Of a stretch of 64,000 bases of DNA, positions 8,713-19,145 are shown piece by piece (the stretch's first letter is position 1; every line of letters begins with the position of its first letter). Where the stretch lies: positions 1 through 64,000 of the forward strand of contig JABJKH010000008.1 of NCBI GenBank assembly GCA_018660465.1, read 5' to 3'. A program made the translations under genes and the position numbers. A model generated the notes under the pieces. That model was not told the origin of the DNA. It was given only the letters and a program-made list of their open reading frames with translations, and searched no databases. The stretch is from Rhodospirillaceae bacterium. Lineage in GTDB: Bacteria; Pseudomonadota; Alphaproteobacteria; Rhodospirillales; JABJKH01.

Positions 8713-8800
8713 TTACATAGGATTATAACTAACGCAATATTCCTCTTAGAGACAGGCTGCCAGTTTAGGCGGTCTATTTTAATCGGAACAGATTGTCGCA

Positions 8801-9085
8801 ATGGAACCAAAAGCTCAATCCATGACTCGTGCGGCGTTTCTTCGGGGTGATTTCCGCAAGCAAACGCGGAACCTTGTCGTCGGTATTTCCGATGCCTGCT
8901 TATCAGCAAAAGGCGTCGTCTGCCGCACCTGCGAAGAGCAATGTGATCCTGGTGCTATTTCTTTCAAACTTGCCTTGGGTGGCGTCGCAAACGCCCAAGT
9001 GGATACAACCGCTTGCACAGGATGCGGGGAATGCATTGCCCCCTGTCCGGTGGATGCCATCAAATTTTTGGAGTCAGCTGCATGA
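8801..9085 (+). CDS. napF: NapF-like ferredoxin, half-length
   Basis: Cytoplasmic iron-sulfur protein thought to assist NapA maturation. The 94-aa protein keeps the typical N-terminus (MTRAAFLRGDF) and two [4Fe-4S] motifs: C33-x7-C41-x2-C44-x3-C48 and C72-x2-C75-x2-C78-x3-C82. Enterobacterial NapF is about 160 aa with additional clusters between these parts; those are absent here, so this equals the C-terminal half joined to the N-terminal motif. ATG 8822 is an alternative start. The stop overlaps the napD start (ATGA), so translation is coupled. First gene of the operon behind the FNR-type box. Confidence 0.8.
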   Translation: MEPKAQSMTRAAFLRGDFRKQTRNLVVGISDACLSAKGVVCRTCEEQCDPGAISFKLALGGVANAQVDTTACTGCGECIAPCPVDAIKFLESAA

Positions 9086-9321
9086 TTATTTCAGGAATAC
9101 TTGTCCACGCCCAACCAAGCCAAATGAAGGATGTGGAGAAGCTACTCACAAAAATCCCCGGCGTCGATATCCACGAAACGACGCCCAACGGCCAATTGGT
9201 GGTCGTCGTTGAAGAAGATGACAAAAATACAGGTGCCGTTTTAAAAGATGTTCATTTTATGGACGGCGTTTTATCCGCTGCTTTGGTTTATCAGGAATCA
9301 CTTCCTGACAGTGTTCACTAA
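9082..9321 (+). CDS. napD: NapA signal-peptide chaperone NapD
   Basis: 79-aa cytoplasmic chaperone that binds the twin-arginine signal of NapA until cofactor loading is complete. The sequence MIISGILVHAQPSQMKDVEKLL followed by IPGVDIH and GQLVVVVE matches the ferredoxin-like fold of NapD. The chosen ATG overlaps the napF stop by four bases; the frame is open further upstream but that part is out-of-frame napF sequence. napA follows after 24 bp with its own ribosome binding site. Confidence 0.9.
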   Translation: MIISGILVHAQPSQMKDVEKLLTKIPGVDIHETTPNGQLVVVVEEDDKNTGAVLKDVHFMDGVLSAALVYQESLPDSVH

Positions 9322-9345
9322 GGAGTCCAATAAGGAGTAGAGTTC

Positions 9346-11835
9346 ATGAAACTCACCAGACGCGATTACATTAAGGCAAATGCTGCGGCCGCTACGGCAG
9401 CAGCCGCAGGCATTGTTGTTCCAAAGGGTGCCGCCGAAGCGGCCGGCCCAGGTCGAGACATCCGCTGGGACAAAGCCCCCTGCCGTTTTTGCGGTACCGG
9501 GTGCAGCGTGCTTGTCGGCACCAAAGGCGGTCGCGTTGTCGCCACCCAAGGTGACCCGGAGGCCCCTGTGAACCGAGGACTGAACTGCATCAAGGGCTAT
9601 TTCCTGTCTAAGATCATGTACGGTAGTGATCGTCTAACCGAGCCTCTGCTTCGCATGAAGAACGGCAAATACGACAAAAACGGTGAGTTCGAGCGGGTCA
9701 GTTGGGACGCCGCCTTCGACATCATGGCCAAGAAATTCAAAGAGGCTCTAAAGAAAAAAGGCCCGACCTCTGTTGGTATGTTCGGTTCCGGCCAATGGAC
9801 TGTGTGGGAAGGCTATGCCGCGGTCAAATTGATGAAGGCCGGATTCCTATCCAATAACATCGACCCCAATGCGCGCCACTGCATGGCATCTGCTGTCGCA
9901 GGCTTTATGCGAACCTTCGGCATTGATGAGCCGATGGGCTGCTACGATGATCTGGAAGCAGCTGACGCGTTTGTGCTGTGGGGCTCAAACATGGCGGAGA
10001 TGCATCCGATCTTATGGTCTCGCCTGACCAACAGAAGATTAACAGCCGATCATGTGAAAGTTCATGTGCTCTCCACCTTCAAGCATCGGTGCTTTGAGCT
10101 GGCCGATAACGGCATGATCTTCAAACCGCAGACTGATTTGGCGATCCTTAACGCCATCGCCAACTACATCATTCAATCTGGTGCGGTGAATGAGGACTTC
10201 GTGAAAAAGCACGTAAATTTCCGTGAGGGTAACACGGATATCGGTTACGGCCTCCGGCCCACTGACCCGCGCGAAAAAAACGCCAAGAACAGCAAGAAGA
10301 CCGGCGGCTCTAAAAAGATCGACTTCGAAACCTTCAAGAAGTTCGTATCTGAGTATACTTTCGAAAAAGCCAGCGAGATTTCTGGCGTGTCGGTCAAAAA
10401 GATCGAAGCCTTGGCGAAGCTTTATGCCGATCCAAAGGTTAAAGTAACGTCCTACTGGACCATGGGTTTCAACCAGCACACCCGAGGTACTTGGGCCAAC
10501 AACCTGATCTACAACATTCACCTGCTGGTCGGAAAAATCTCCGAGCCCGGCAACGGTCCATTTTCTCTAACTGGCCAGCCATCGGCTTGTGGCACGGCGC
10601 GTGAAGTCGGTACCTTTGCCCACAGACTCCCGGCTGACATGGTGGTGAAAAAGAAAAAGCACCGCGATATTGCCGAGAAAATTTGGAAACTGCCATCGGG
10701 CATTTTGAACGCCAAGGTCGGTTATCACGCCGTGTTGCAGAATCGCATGCTCAAGGACGGCAAGCTCAATGCCTACTGGGTGATGTGCAACAACAACATG
10801 CAGGCAGCAGCAAACATTAATAACGAAGGCCTTCCCGGGTATCGCAATCCGGAGAACTTCATTGTTGTGTCCGACCCCTACCCAACCGTGACGGCACAAG
10901 CCGCAGACCTAATTCTGCCAACCGCCATGTGGGTAGAGAAAGAAGGTGCCTACGGCAACGCGGAACGCCGCACCCAGTTCTGGCGTCAACAGGTCCAAGG
11001 ACCGGGCGAATCCAAATCAGATCTCTGGCAGTTGATGGAGTTTTCCAAGCGATTCAAGGTCGAAGAAGTTTGGCCCGCCAAGATGATCGCCAAGATGCCG
11101 GAATACAAAGGCAAGACCTTGTATGATGTGCTCTTCAGAAATGGCCAAGTCGATGCCTTCCCGAGCAACCAAACCGCCGAAGGGTTTGATAACGACGAAG
11201 CCAAGCACTTCGGCTTCTATGCCCAAAAAGGCCTGTTCGAGGAATACGCCGCGTTTGGTCGCGGCAAGGCGCATGATCTCGCCGACTTCGACCGCTATCA
11301 TAACTCCCGCGGCTTGCGTTGGCCTGTTGTCGATGGCAAGGAGACGCTCTGGCGGTTCCGCGAAGAATATGATCCCTACGTCAAGAAGGGCCAAGAAGTC
11401 CACTTCTATGGCAAGAAAGACGGCAAGGCCAATATCTTCGCCCTGCCCTACGAGCCCGCCGCAGAAGAGCCGGATAAAGACTACGATATGTGGCTGGTCA
11501 CAGGTCGGGTGCTGGAACACTGGCATTCCGGGTCAATGACCAGACGGGTGCCGGAATTGCACCGCGCGGTACCGGATGCCGTCGTCTTCATGCACCCTGA
11601 TGATGCATCCAAGCGCGGCCTGCGGCGGGGCCAATCGGTAAAACTCCAATCCCGCCGGGGTGAAGTAAAGACCCGAGTGGAAACACGTGGCCGTAACCGT
11701 CCACCAGAAGGGGTTATCTTCATCCCGTGGTTTGACGCCTCTCAATTGGTGAACAAACTCACGCTCGACGCCACTTGTCCGATCTCCAAGGAGACCGATT
11801 TCAAGAAATGTGCTGTTCGCGTGGTGAAAGCCTAA
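9346..11835 (+). CDS. napA: Periplasmic nitrate reductase, catalytic subunit
   Basis: Molybdenum bis-MGD enzyme reducing nitrate to nitrite in the periplasm (829 aa, normal length). It has a Tat signal ([10 protein letters not shown], residues 4-13), the N-terminal [4Fe-4S] motif C46-x2-C49-x3-C53 ... C81, and the molybdenum ligand Cys179 in NARHCMAS. C-terminal motifs such as [16 protein letters not shown] and [10 protein letters not shown] are characteristic of NapA. AAGGAG lies 8 bases before the ATG. It receives electrons from NapB, and through NapC and/or NapGH from quinol. Confident family call. Confidence 0.97.
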   Translation: MKLTRRDYIKANAAAATAAAAGIVVPKGAAEAAGPGRDIRWDKAPCRFCGTGCSVLVGTKGGRVVATQGDPEAPVNRGLNCIKGYFLSKIMYGSDRLTEPLLRMKNGKYDKNGEFERVSWDAAFDIMAKKFKEALKKKGPTSVGMFGSGQWTVWEGYAAVKLMKAGFLSNNIDPNARHCMASAVAGFMRTFGIDEPMGCYDDLEAADAFVLWGSNMAEMHPILWSRLTNRRLTADHVKVHVLSTFKHRCFELADNGMIFKPQTDLAILNAIANYIIQSGAVNEDFVKKHVNFREGNTDIGYGLRPTDPREKNAKNSKKTGGSKKIDFETFKKFVSEYTFEKASEISGVSVKKIEALAKLYADPKVKVTSYWTMGFNQHTRGTWANNLIYNIHLLVGKISEPGNGPFSLTGQPSACGTAREVGTFAHRLPADMVVKKKKHRDIAEKIWKLPSGILNAKVGYHAVLQNRMLKDGKLNAYWVMCNNNMQAAANINNEGLPGYRNPENFIVVSDPYPTVTAQAADLILPTAMWVEKEGAYGNAERRTQFWRQQVQGPGESKSDLWQLMEFSKRFKVEEVWPAKMIAKMPEYKGKTLYDVLFRNGQVDAFPSNQTAEGFDNDEAKHFGFYAQKGLFEEYAAFGRGKAHDLADFDRYHNSRGLRWPVVDGKETLWRFREEYDPYVKKGQEVHFYGKKDGKANIFALPYEPAAEEPDKDYDMWLVTGRVLEHWHSGSMTRRVPELHRAVPDAVVFMHPDDASKRGLRRGQSVKLQSRRGEVKTRVETRGRNRPPEGVIFIPWFDASQLVNKLTLDATCPISKETDFKKCAVRVVKA

Positions 11836-11839
11836 GACA

Positions 11840-12601
11840 ATGCCCCATCAGGGACACGATAAGGCCGCTAAACTAAACCGCAGGAAGTTTCTGGCCTCCA
11901 CGGCCAGGAATGCCTGCGGGGTGGCGGCGTTTGGGTTGCTGTTGGGGCTTTACGCCAAGCAAGCAAAGTCCCTCCCGGCAGATGCTCTTAGACCACCGGG
12001 TGCCGGTACCGAAGATCAATTTCTTGCCGCCTGTTTGCGGTGTGGGCTCTGTGTCCGCGACTGCCCCTATGGCACGTTGAAGTTATCTCAATTAGGCGAC
12101 AGACCTGCCACCGGCAGCCCCTACTTCACGGCCCGCGATGTGCCATGTGAAATGTGTGATGATATCCCCTGTGTCGCGGCCTGCCCCTCTGGGGCCTTAT
12201 CCAAAGACCTAAAGAACATTGATGACTCCCGTATGGGTATCGCGGTTCTCTCGGATAGGGAAACCTGCCTCAACGTCCGCGGATTGCGCTGTGATGTTTG
12301 TTATCGGGTGTGCCCCCTGATGGGCAAAGCCATTACCCTTGATATGCAGGCCAACAAGCGGACCGGCAAACATGCCAGCTTCATTCCGACTATTCATTCC
12401 GAAGCCTGCACCGGCTGCGGCAAATGTGAAAAATCCTGCGTCTTGGAAGAAGCCGCGATCAAAGTATTCCCGCGATCACTGACCAAAGGCCAAATGGGTG
12501 AACATTACCGACTCGGCTGGATTGAAAAAGAGAAAGCCGGAAAATCTCTAATGCCTGGACTTATTGACCTGCCAGACAGAAGGCCGGGAGGTCGAATATG
12601 A
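11840..12601 (+). CDS. napG: Ferredoxin-type protein NapG
   Basis: Periplasmic iron-sulfur protein that works with NapH to pass electrons from the quinol pool towards NapA. 253 aa with a Tat motif (NRRKFLAS, residues 13-20) and four [4Fe-4S] clusters (Cys groups at residues 65-75, 103-115, 143-158 and 190-200). It begins four bases after the napA stop and overlaps the napH start by four bases (ATGA), indicating translational coupling. Confidence 0.94.
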   Translation: MPHQGHDKAAKLNRRKFLASTARNACGVAAFGLLLGLYAKQAKSLPADALRPPGAGTEDQFLAACLRCGLCVRDCPYGTLKLSQLGDRPATGSPYFTARDVPCEMCDDIPCVAACPSGALSKDLKNIDDSRMGIAVLSDRETCLNVRGLRCDVCYRVCPLMGKAITLDMQANKRTGKHASFIPTIHSEACTGCGKCEKSCVLEEAAIKVFPRSLTKGQMGEHYRLGWIEKEKAGKSLMPGLIDLPDRRPGGRI

Positions 12602-13491
12602 GCGAACACCATGTTCCCGGCCTGAATGCTGTAATTACCAAGGGTTATGCCGCCTATAAGTGGTTGCTAATCCGGCGGACAGTTCAGCTTCTGTTTCTAG
12701 GCTTGTTTTTAATTGGGCCTCTTACGGGCTTTTGGATTGTTAAAGGCACAGCAACTTCCAGTATTACCTTGGGATTCTTGGAACTAACTGACCCCTACGT
12801 CGCTCTTCAATCTCTTGTCGCTGGCCATATTACAGGCACCGCAGCAATAATTGGTGCCGCAATTTTATTCACCGTTTATGCGTTGATTGGTGGTCGGACG
12901 TATTGCTCTTTCTTCTGTCCCGTAAACATTGTGACCGACGCAGCTCATTGGCTGGCGCAACTATTTGGCGTAGATCGGGGCATTCGATTGAACCGGCATA
13001 CTCGGCTCTGGGTACTTGGTATGACCTTAGTGGTTTCTGCCGTAACTGGCACCATTGCTTGGGAGTTTGTGAACCCCGTCACGCTGACGCATAGGGGGCT
13101 GGTCTTCGGCATTGGCTTTGCCTGGAGTGCCGCTGCCATGGTCTTCTTATTTGATCTATTTGTCAGTCGCCGGGGGTGGTGTAGCCATCTGTGTCCCGTC
13201 GGCGCTTTCTACAGCTTGGTAGGATCTTTCAGCTTGATCAGAATTTCAGCCCAAGATCGTGCAAAGTGTAATAATTGCATGGACTGTTTCGCGGTTTGCC
13301 CTGAACCACACACAATAACACCTGCGCTAAAAGGTGATGGTGGCCCCCTGGTACTATCAGGTGATTGCACCAACTGTGGACGGTGCATCGATGTCTGTGC
13401 CGAGAATGTATTTAAATTTGGATTAAGAACCAATAACCACCGGCCTGAATTAACTCCGGTGGCAGAATTCCCCTCCCGCAAGGCGGCTTAG
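12598..13491 (+). CDS. napH: Quinol dehydrogenase membrane component NapH
   Basis: Inner-membrane partner of NapG (297 aa). Four membrane helices are visible (around residues 28-48, 78-98, 136-156, 173-193), the two CxxxCP-type motifs (FFCPVN and [10 protein letters not shown]), and a C-terminal cytoplasmic double ferredoxin domain ([11 protein letters not shown] and [11 protein letters not shown]). Together with NapG it forms an alternative quinol-oxidising route next to NapC. Lies in the middle of the operon. Confidence 0.93.
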   Translation: MSEHHVPGLNAVITKGYAAYKWLLIRRTVQLLFLGLFLIGPLTGFWIVKGTATSSITLGFLELTDPYVALQSLVAGHITGTAAIIGAAILFTVYALIGGRTYCSFFCPVNIVTDAAHWLAQLFGVDRGIRLNRHTRLWVLGMTLVVSAVTGTIAWEFVNPVTLTHRGLVFGIGFAWSAAAMVFLFDLFVSRRGWCSHLCPVGAFYSLVGSFSLIRISAQDRAKCNNCMDCFAVCPEPHTITPALKGDGGPLVLSGDCTNCGRCIDVCAENVFKFGLRTNNHRPELTPVAEFPSRKAA

Positions 13492-13511
13492 AGGATAGAA
13501 GGAGAGAGCTA

Positions 13512-13964
13512 ATGAAGACGATTAATTACGGCATGATCTTAGGCTTAGCATTGGTATTTGTTGCCCTTGGAAGCCCAGGTGCATTCAGCCAGGACGGCGG
13601 CGTTCAGTCGTTGCGTGGTACCCCGCAGATAAGCGAACCAGGTCCTTCGCCTGAAATCAAAAAGCAGGCAACGAACCAGCGCTTTGGACGCGCCTATCGT
13701 CAGCAGCCGCCGCTGATCCCACATAAGATCGAAAAGTACCAAATTAACTTGAAGGTCAATCAATGCATGCGCTGCCATGATTGGCCTTACAGCGTTGAAG
13801 AAGGCGCCCCTAAGATTAGCGAGACCCACTACATTGACCGCAGCGGCGTTGCGCTGGATAAGGTCGCTAAAACTCGCTGGTTCTGCACCCAATGCCACGT
13901 GCCTCAAGTTTACACGCGGCCACTGGTTCCCAACCGATTCAAATCGGCGTTCGAAACGAAGTAA
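13512..13964 (+). CDS. napB: Nitrate reductase cytochrome c subunit NapB
   Basis: Periplasmic di-heme cytochrome c that hands electrons to NapA. 150 aa with a Sec signal peptide (residues 1-26, ending ...GAFSQ) and two heme motifs, CMRCH at 85-89 and CTQCH at 125-129. AAGGAG precedes the ATG. Order and spacing fit napFDAGHBC. Confidence 0.95.
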   Translation: MKTINYGMILGLALVFVALGSPGAFSQDGGVQSLRGTPQISEPGPSPEIKKQATNQRFGRAYRQQPPLIPHKIEKYQINLKVNQCMRCHDWPYSVEEGAPKISETHYIDRSGVALDKVAKTRWFCTQCHVPQVYTRPLVPNRFKSAFETK

Positions 13965-13997
13965 ATTTTATTTGGCTCGAAAGACGAGGATACGACC

Positions 13998-14624
13998 ATG
14001 AACGACCAAGCGCCTGATGAGAATAAAGGGAAATTGATCCAGCGAGTCTGGGGGATCATTCGCAAACCCTCGGCCCGTTATGCCTTGGGGACACTCCTCA
14101 CTGTTGGCTTTGTAGCCGGAGTTGTGTTCTGGGGAAGTTTCAACTGGTCGCTGGAACTGACCAATAACGAAGAATTCTGCATTACATGTCATGAAATGAA
14201 GGACAACGTCTATCAAGAATACAAGCAAACGATCCATTATTCCAACCGCTCCGGCGTGCGCGCGACGTGCCCAGACTGCCATGTACCGAAGACCTGGGTA
14301 CACAAAATTGCACGGAAGATTCAAGCTTCCAATGAGCTATACCACCACTTCTTGGGGACCATTGACACCCGCGAGAAATACGAGGCCAAGCGCTTAAAAC
14401 TAGCCAAAAATGAATGGCGGCGGATGAAGGAAACTGACAGCCGCGAATGCCGCAACTGTCATAACTTTGACTACATGGACTTCACCGTCCAAGAAAAGCG
14501 TTCCCGCAAGCGCCACGCGGTCGCCATCGAAAAAGGCAGTACCTGCATCGACTGCCACAAAGGCATCGCGCATGAATTACCAAAGGGCGCGTTTGAAGCG
14601 GAAAAGGAGATTTCGGCGAAGTAA
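13998..14624 (+). CDS. napC: Membrane-anchored tetraheme cytochrome c NapC
   Basis: NapC/NirT-family quinol dehydrogenase delivering electrons to NapB. 208 aa, one N-terminal membrane anchor (about residues 28-50) and four CxxCH motifs at residues 61-65, 91-95, 151-155 and 183-187. Last gene of the operon. Its TAA abuts the stop codon of the convergent epimerase gene with no gap, and no terminator is visible between them. Confidence 0.95.
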   Translation: MNDQAPDENKGKLIQRVWGIIRKPSARYALGTLLTVGFVAGVVFWGSFNWSLELTNNEEFCITCHEMKDNVYQEYKQTIHYSNRSGVRATCPDCHVPKTWVHKIARKIQASNELYHHFLGTIDTREKYEAKRLKLAKNEWRRMKETDSRECRNCHNFDYMDFTVQEKRSRKRHAVAIEKGSTCIDCHKGIAHELPKGAFEAEKEISAK

Positions 14625-15596
14625 CTAAACCCCGTAATACCCGCGGTACCACTCAACAAACCGGGGCACCCCTTCATCAAGCGAGGTCTTGGGCTCGAAA
14701 CCAAAATCCCGTCGCGTGGCGTCGATGTTGGCGTAGGTTTCTTTGACATCGCCGGGTTGCATGGGCTTAAAGTTAATTTCGGCCTTAACGCCCAAGGCAT
14801 CTTCCAAGATTGCAATAAACCGCATCAGGGGTTCTGCATTGTTGTTGCCGATATTGTAGATCGGATTGGTCACGCCATCGCTGGGCGGTTTGTCTAAGCA
14901 GCTGACCACTCCCGCGACGATATCATCAATGTAAGTGAAATCCCGAGCCATTTCGCCGTTGTTAAAGACATCGATAGGCTCATTAGCAAAAATCTTGCGG
15001 CTAAAAATCATCGGTGCCATATCAGGCCGACCCCAGGGACCATAGACCGTGAAGAATCGCAGTCCCGTTTGTGGCAATCCATAAAGCCCGGCATAAGCAT
15101 GGCTGAATAATTCCATGGTTTTTTTGGTCGCACCGTAAAGGGATTTGGGGCTGTCAGTTGAGTCCCCTACTGCGAGCGGTAATTCTAGGCTGTCGCCATA
15201 GACCGACGATGACGAAGCATAGACGAAATGCTTTAGGTCTTTTAGTCCGCGCGCTGCCTCCAACAGAACCAAATGCCCTTCAACGTTGGCATGCAAATAG
15301 GCGAAGGGATTGACCAGGGAATACCGAACCCCCGCCTGTGCCGCCAAATGAATGACCTCGGAAACTGCTGGATGCGCCGCGACGAGGGCCGCAACAGCGT
15401 CTCGGTCCGCAATATCAAGTTTGGTGAATTCGAATCCCTTGGCCTCTTGCAATTGGGCCAAGCGCGCTTGTTTCAAGGAGACTTCGTAATAATCGTTTAA
15501 ATTATCGATGCCAATGACATGCCGCCCGGCTTCCAGAAGAGCCTTGCAGGTATGGTAGCCAATAAATCCCGCAGCGCCGGTCACTAAGACAGTCAT
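14625..15596 (-). CDS. NAD-dependent epimerase (UDP-glucuronate 4-epimerase-like)
   Basis: Short-chain dehydrogenase-type nucleotide-sugar epimerase (323 aa). It has the NAD motif TGAAGFIG at residues 6-13, the IDNLNDYY stretch typical of UDP-glucuronate/galacturonate epimerases, the catalytic Ser region ASSSSVYG and the YxxxK pair in LYGATKKTME. Probably supplies a sugar for capsule, LPS or glycan synthesis, though no glycan genes are adjacent. ATG start. Divergent from the indolepyruvate oxidoreductase gene. Confidence 0.85.
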   Translation of the reverse strand: MTVLVTGAAGFIGYHTCKALLEAGRHVIGIDNLNDYYEVSLKQARLAQLQEAKGFEFTKLDIADRDAVAALVAAHPAVSEVIHLAAQAGVRYSLVNPFAYLHANVEGHLVLLEAARGLKDLKHFVYASSSSVYGDSLELPLAVGDSTDSPKSLYGATKKTMELFSHAYAGLYGLPQTGLRFFTVYGPWGRPDMAPMIFSRKIFANEPIDVFNNGEMARDFTYIDDIVAGVVSCLDKPPSDGVTNPIYNIGNNNAEPLMRFIAILEDALGVKAEINFKPMQPGDVKETYANIDATRRDFGFEPKTSLDEGVPRFVEWYRGYYGV

Positions 15597-15642
15597 GTGT
15601 TCTCCGTTATTGCCCCAGTGTTGTTGCCCCTGTCGCTTCGCG

Positions 15643-15681
15643 ACACCATGGTAGCTTAGTCGGTTTACAACACCATGGTAG
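15643..15681. repeat. Pair of 12-bp direct repeats in a divergent promoter region
   Basis: ACACCATGGTAG occurs at 15643-15654 and again at 15670-15681, a period of 27 bp, between the divergent epimerase and oxidoreductase genes. The arrangement could be a regulator site or a chance short duplication. Confidence 0.35.
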
Positions 15682-15734
15682 ATTATGCCAAGGGTTACTG
15701 ATAATGGTCCTTATAGACAAGGAGATGTTTCGGC

Positions 15735-18700
15735 ATGGCGACGGCGAAGATAACGCTGGAAGATAAATACACGGTAACAGACGGGCGGATTTTAATCTCC
15801 GGCGTTCAGGCCTTAACGCGCCTGACTCTGATGCAGCGACGCAGGGACTTGGCTGCGGGCCACAATACGGCGGGCTACGTATCCGGCTATCGCGGGTCGC
15901 CTTTAGGAACCGTCGATACGGAATTCTGGCGCGCAGCAGAAATTGTCGAAGACCATCACGTAAAATTTCAAGCCGGGGTTAACGAAGACCTCGCCGCGAC
16001 CGCGATCTGGGGCAGCCAACAAACCAATCTATTCGAAGGTGCCAAATACGATGGCGTGTTCGCGATGTGGTATGGCAAAGGCCCCGGCGTCGACCGATCA
16101 GGTGATGCCTTCCGCCATGGCAACCTAGCCGGCACGTCGCCTTTGGGAGGTGTCCTGGTGATCGCTGGAGATGATCCGTCGTGCATGTCTTCCACGGTCG
16201 CCAGCCAGAGCGAGGTAGCGCTGATTGACGCTCAGTTCCCAGTGCTTAATCCTTCCACTGTTCAAGACGTTCTTGATTTCGGCATTCGGGGCTGGGCGAT
16301 GTCTCGGTATGCAGGCTGCTGGGTCTCCATGAAAACCACGTCGGAATTGATGGATTCTTCAGCCACAGTTGATGTCGGCGCGGACAGAAATAACGTCACC
16401 CTGCCGACAGACTTCGACATGCCGCCCGACGGTCTTCATATCCGTTGGCCCGATTCGTCGTTGGATCAAGAACGCCGCTTGCGCCATCAGAAGTTAGAAG
16501 CCGCCAAAGCCTTCGCCCGCGCAAACCCCTTCGACCGTATCGTTGTGGACAGTCCAAACCCCCGCATCGGCATCGCCACCACAGGCAAGTCGTATCCTGA
16601 AGTTATGCAAGCCTTGGCTGACTTCGGTATTGGTGATGATGCAGGTGTGAGGGTCTACAAGATCGGTCTGACCTGGCCGCTGGAGCAAGAGGGTCTGCGC
16701 CGCTTCGCCAATGGTTTGGATGAAATTTTTGTCATCGAAGAAAAGCGCCCCATCATTGAGCCTCAGATCAAAGAAATTCTTTATGATCTGCCGTCAGACA
16801 ATCGCCCCCGCGTTGTGGGTTCAACCGATGAGACGTGTGCGGAACTCATTCCCTCCTACGGCGTTTTAAGCCCTGCACAAATTACCGAAGCCCTCGCCGA
16901 TCGATTATCTCGATATATCGACGTTCCATCGATCCAGTCTAGATTAGATTTCGTTCGCGGTCGTATCCAGTCCCCGGCTGCATCTAAATCCAAACGCACC
17001 CCGTATTTCTGCTCCGGATGTCCGCATAACACATCGACCCTGACACCGGAAGGAACGCGCACGTTGGCCGGCATCGGCTGTCACACCATGGCGATCTGGA
17101 TGGATCGCGAAAATTCGGTCTATACCCATATGGGGGCAGAAGGGGCGAACTGGCTTGGCCAAGCGCCCTTCACCGAAACTGATCATGTCTTCACCAATAT
17201 TGGCGATGGGACCTATTTCCACTCAGGTTTGTTGGCGTTACGGGCGGCGGTCGCGGGTGGCGTCAACATGACCTACAAGATTCTCTATAACGATGCCGTC
17301 GCCCTCACCGGTGGCCAGCCTATGGATGGGCCGTTGGATGTGCCCATGATCACGCGGCAAGTACGGGCAGAGGGCGCGGGGCGCATCATCGTGGTTAGCG
17401 ACGAGCCGGATAAATATCCCCTCGGTGCCGACTTCGCGTCCGGCGTCACCATCCATCACCGAGACGAATTGGATGAACTGCAGCGCAATCTACGCCATGA
17501 AAAAGGCATTTCGGTCCTGGTCTACGATCAGACCTGTGCCGCCGAAAAGCGCCGCCGACGTAAGCGCGGCGAATTCCCCGACCCGCCCCGGCGCGTCTTT
17601 ATCAACGAAGCCGTCTGTGAAGGCTGCGGCGACTGTGGTCGGGCGTCTAACTGTGTCTCCCTAGTCCCTGTCGAAACTGAATTTGGCCGCAAGCGGGCCA
17701 TCGATCAATCGGCTTGCAACAAAGATTACAGCTGCTTGAACGGCTTTTGCCCGGCCTTGGTGACCGTGCATGGGGGTGCGCTCCATAAGCGCGCTGCCTT
17801 GGCTGAGGATGAAACAGTCTTTCCACCCCTGCCCGAGCCAGAAATTCCCAACACAGCAACGCCCTACGGCATCGCCATTGCTGGTATTGGTGGAACTGGG
17901 GTGGTCACGATTGGCGCGCTGCTCGCTACCGCAGCACACATGGAAAACAAGGCAGCGTCCCTGCTGGAGATCACCGGCATGGCACAAAAGAACGGCGCCG
18001 TCTTCGCCCACTTGCGCATCGGTGACAAAGCGAATGCTCTCCATGCCCTGCGGTTAGGGCCGGGCTCTGCGAACCTACTTTTAGGATGTGACCTGGTTGC
18101 TTCAGCGGGAGAGGAAACCTTGGCAGCACTCACCCCTGGGCAATCTTCTGCCGTGGTCAATCGACATGAAACCATGACGCCTAATTTTTTACAGTCCCCT
18201 GACTTGGTATTTCCCGGCGAAGAACTCGTAGGCGCTTTAGAAAATGCGGCTGGATCTGATCGTACCCACGTCCTGGAAGCGACCAAGATTGCGACGGCCC
18301 TGTTGGGTGATTCTATTGCAACCAATCTTTTCCTTGTCGGGTTTGCCTACCAGAAAGGATTGATCCCACTTCATGCAGCGAGCATAGACGCCGCCATTGA
18401 ACTCAATGGAGTCGCTGTCGACTTTAACAGGAACGCATTCATCTGGGGGCGCCATGCGGCCCATGATGGTGATTGGGTTAAAGACCTTGCCGGGTTTGGA
18501 ACGGATCAGGTAGTGGAGCGCAAATCCATCGTTGACCACCGCGCCGATGAGCTGATTGCCTATCAAGATGAAGCCTACGCCGCCCGATACCGGGCTTTGG
18601 TTACACGAACACAGCAGGCCGAAGACGCCTTGGGGAAATCGGGTCTCGCCGATGCCGTGGCGCGATCTTATTTCAAGCTGCTGGCCTATAAGGACGAATA

Positions 18701-19145
18701 CGAGGTCGCACGGCTGTTCACAGAGAGGCCCTTCCAGGATAAGCTTCGGGCCCAATTCGATGGTGAGATAAAACTATCGTTTCATCTCGCGCCGCCCTGG
18801 CTGGCAAACCGTGACCTTCGCACAGGCGAGCCCAGGAAAAAGGAATTCGGCAGCTGGATGATGCGCACGTTTCGCGTCTTGGCGAAGTTCAAAAACCTAC
18901 GCGGCACGCCTTTCGATCCCTTTGGCAGATTGAAAGAACGACGAACAGAACGCCGCCTAATCACCGAGTTCGAAGCTCTCATGGATGATATTCTGGCTAA
19001 TCTTTCTGCGGATAATTTTGAAACCGCCTGCGACTTAGCAGCGAACGCCCAATCAATCCGAGGCTTCGGCCATGTGAAGGATAAATCAATCGCTAAGGCG
19101 AAGACGACGGAGCAGTCGTTGCTGACGGCATTCCGCAGTCGCTAA
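15735..19145 (+). CDS. Indolepyruvate ferredoxin oxidoreductase family protein (fused)
   Basis: Very large (1136 aa) thiamine-diphosphate- and Fe-S-dependent 2-oxoacid:ferredoxin oxidoreductase combining the alpha and beta parts in one chain, as in many proteobacteria. In order: pyrimidine-binding alpha domain (GYRGSPLGTVD, residues ~55-65); TPP-binding domain in the middle (residues ~420-620, with CSGCPHNTST and GDGTYFHSG); a cysteine motif CEGCGDCGRASNC near 635-647; and the C-terminal gamma domain (GIGGTGVVTIGALL). It oxidatively decarboxylates aryl or branched 2-oxoacids, making acyl-CoA and reduced ferredoxin. AAGGAG is upstream. Stand-alone gene. Confidence 0.9.
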   Translation: MATAKITLEDKYTVTDGRILISGVQALTRLTLMQRRRDLAAGHNTAGYVSGYRGSPLGTVDTEFWRAAEIVEDHHVKFQAGVNEDLAATAIWGSQQTNLFEGAKYDGVFAMWYGKGPGVDRSGDAFRHGNLAGTSPLGGVLVIAGDDPSCMSSTVASQSEVALIDAQFPVLNPSTVQDVLDFGIRGWAMSRYAGCWVSMKTTSELMDSSATVDVGADRNNVTLPTDFDMPPDGLHIRWPDSSLDQERRLRHQKLEAAKAFARANPFDRIVVDSPNPRIGIATTGKSYPEVMQALADFGIGDDAGVRVYKIGLTWPLEQEGLRRFANGLDEIFVIEEKRPIIEPQIKEILYDLPSDNRPRVVGSTDETCAELIPSYGVLSPAQITEALADRLSRYIDVPSIQSRLDFVRGRIQSPAASKSKRTPYFCSGCPHNTSTLTPEGTRTLAGIGCHTMAIWMDRENSVYTHMGAEGANWLGQAPFTETDHVFTNIGDGTYFHSGLLALRAAVAGGVNMTYKILYNDAVALTGGQPMDGPLDVPMITRQVRAEGAGRIIVVSDEPDKYPLGADFASGVTIHHRDELDELQRNLRHEKGISVLVYDQTCAAEKRRRRKRGEFPDPPRRVFINEAVCEGCGDCGRASNCVSLVPVETEFGRKRAIDQSACNKDYSCLNGFCPALVTVHGGALHKRAALAEDETVFPPLPEPEIPNTATPYGIAIAGIGGTGVVTIGALLATAAHMENKAASLLEITGMAQKNGAVFAHLRIGDKANALHALRLGPGSANLLLGCDLVASAGEETLAALTPGQSSAVVNRHETMTPNFLQSPDLVFPGEELVGALENAAGSDRTHVLEATKIATALLGDSIATNLFLVGFAYQKGLIPLHAASIDAAIELNGVAVDFNRNAFIWGRHAAHDGDWVKDLAGFGTDQVVERKSIVDHRADELIAYQDEAYAARYRALVTRTQQAEDALGKSGLADAVARSYFKLLAYKDEYEVARLFTERPFQDKLRAQFDGEIKLSFHLAPPWLANRDLRTGEPRKKEFGSWMMRTFRVLAKFKNLRGTPFDPFGRLKERRTERRLITEFEALMDDILANLSADNFETACDLAANAQSIRGFGHVKDKSIAKAKTTEQSLLTAFRSR

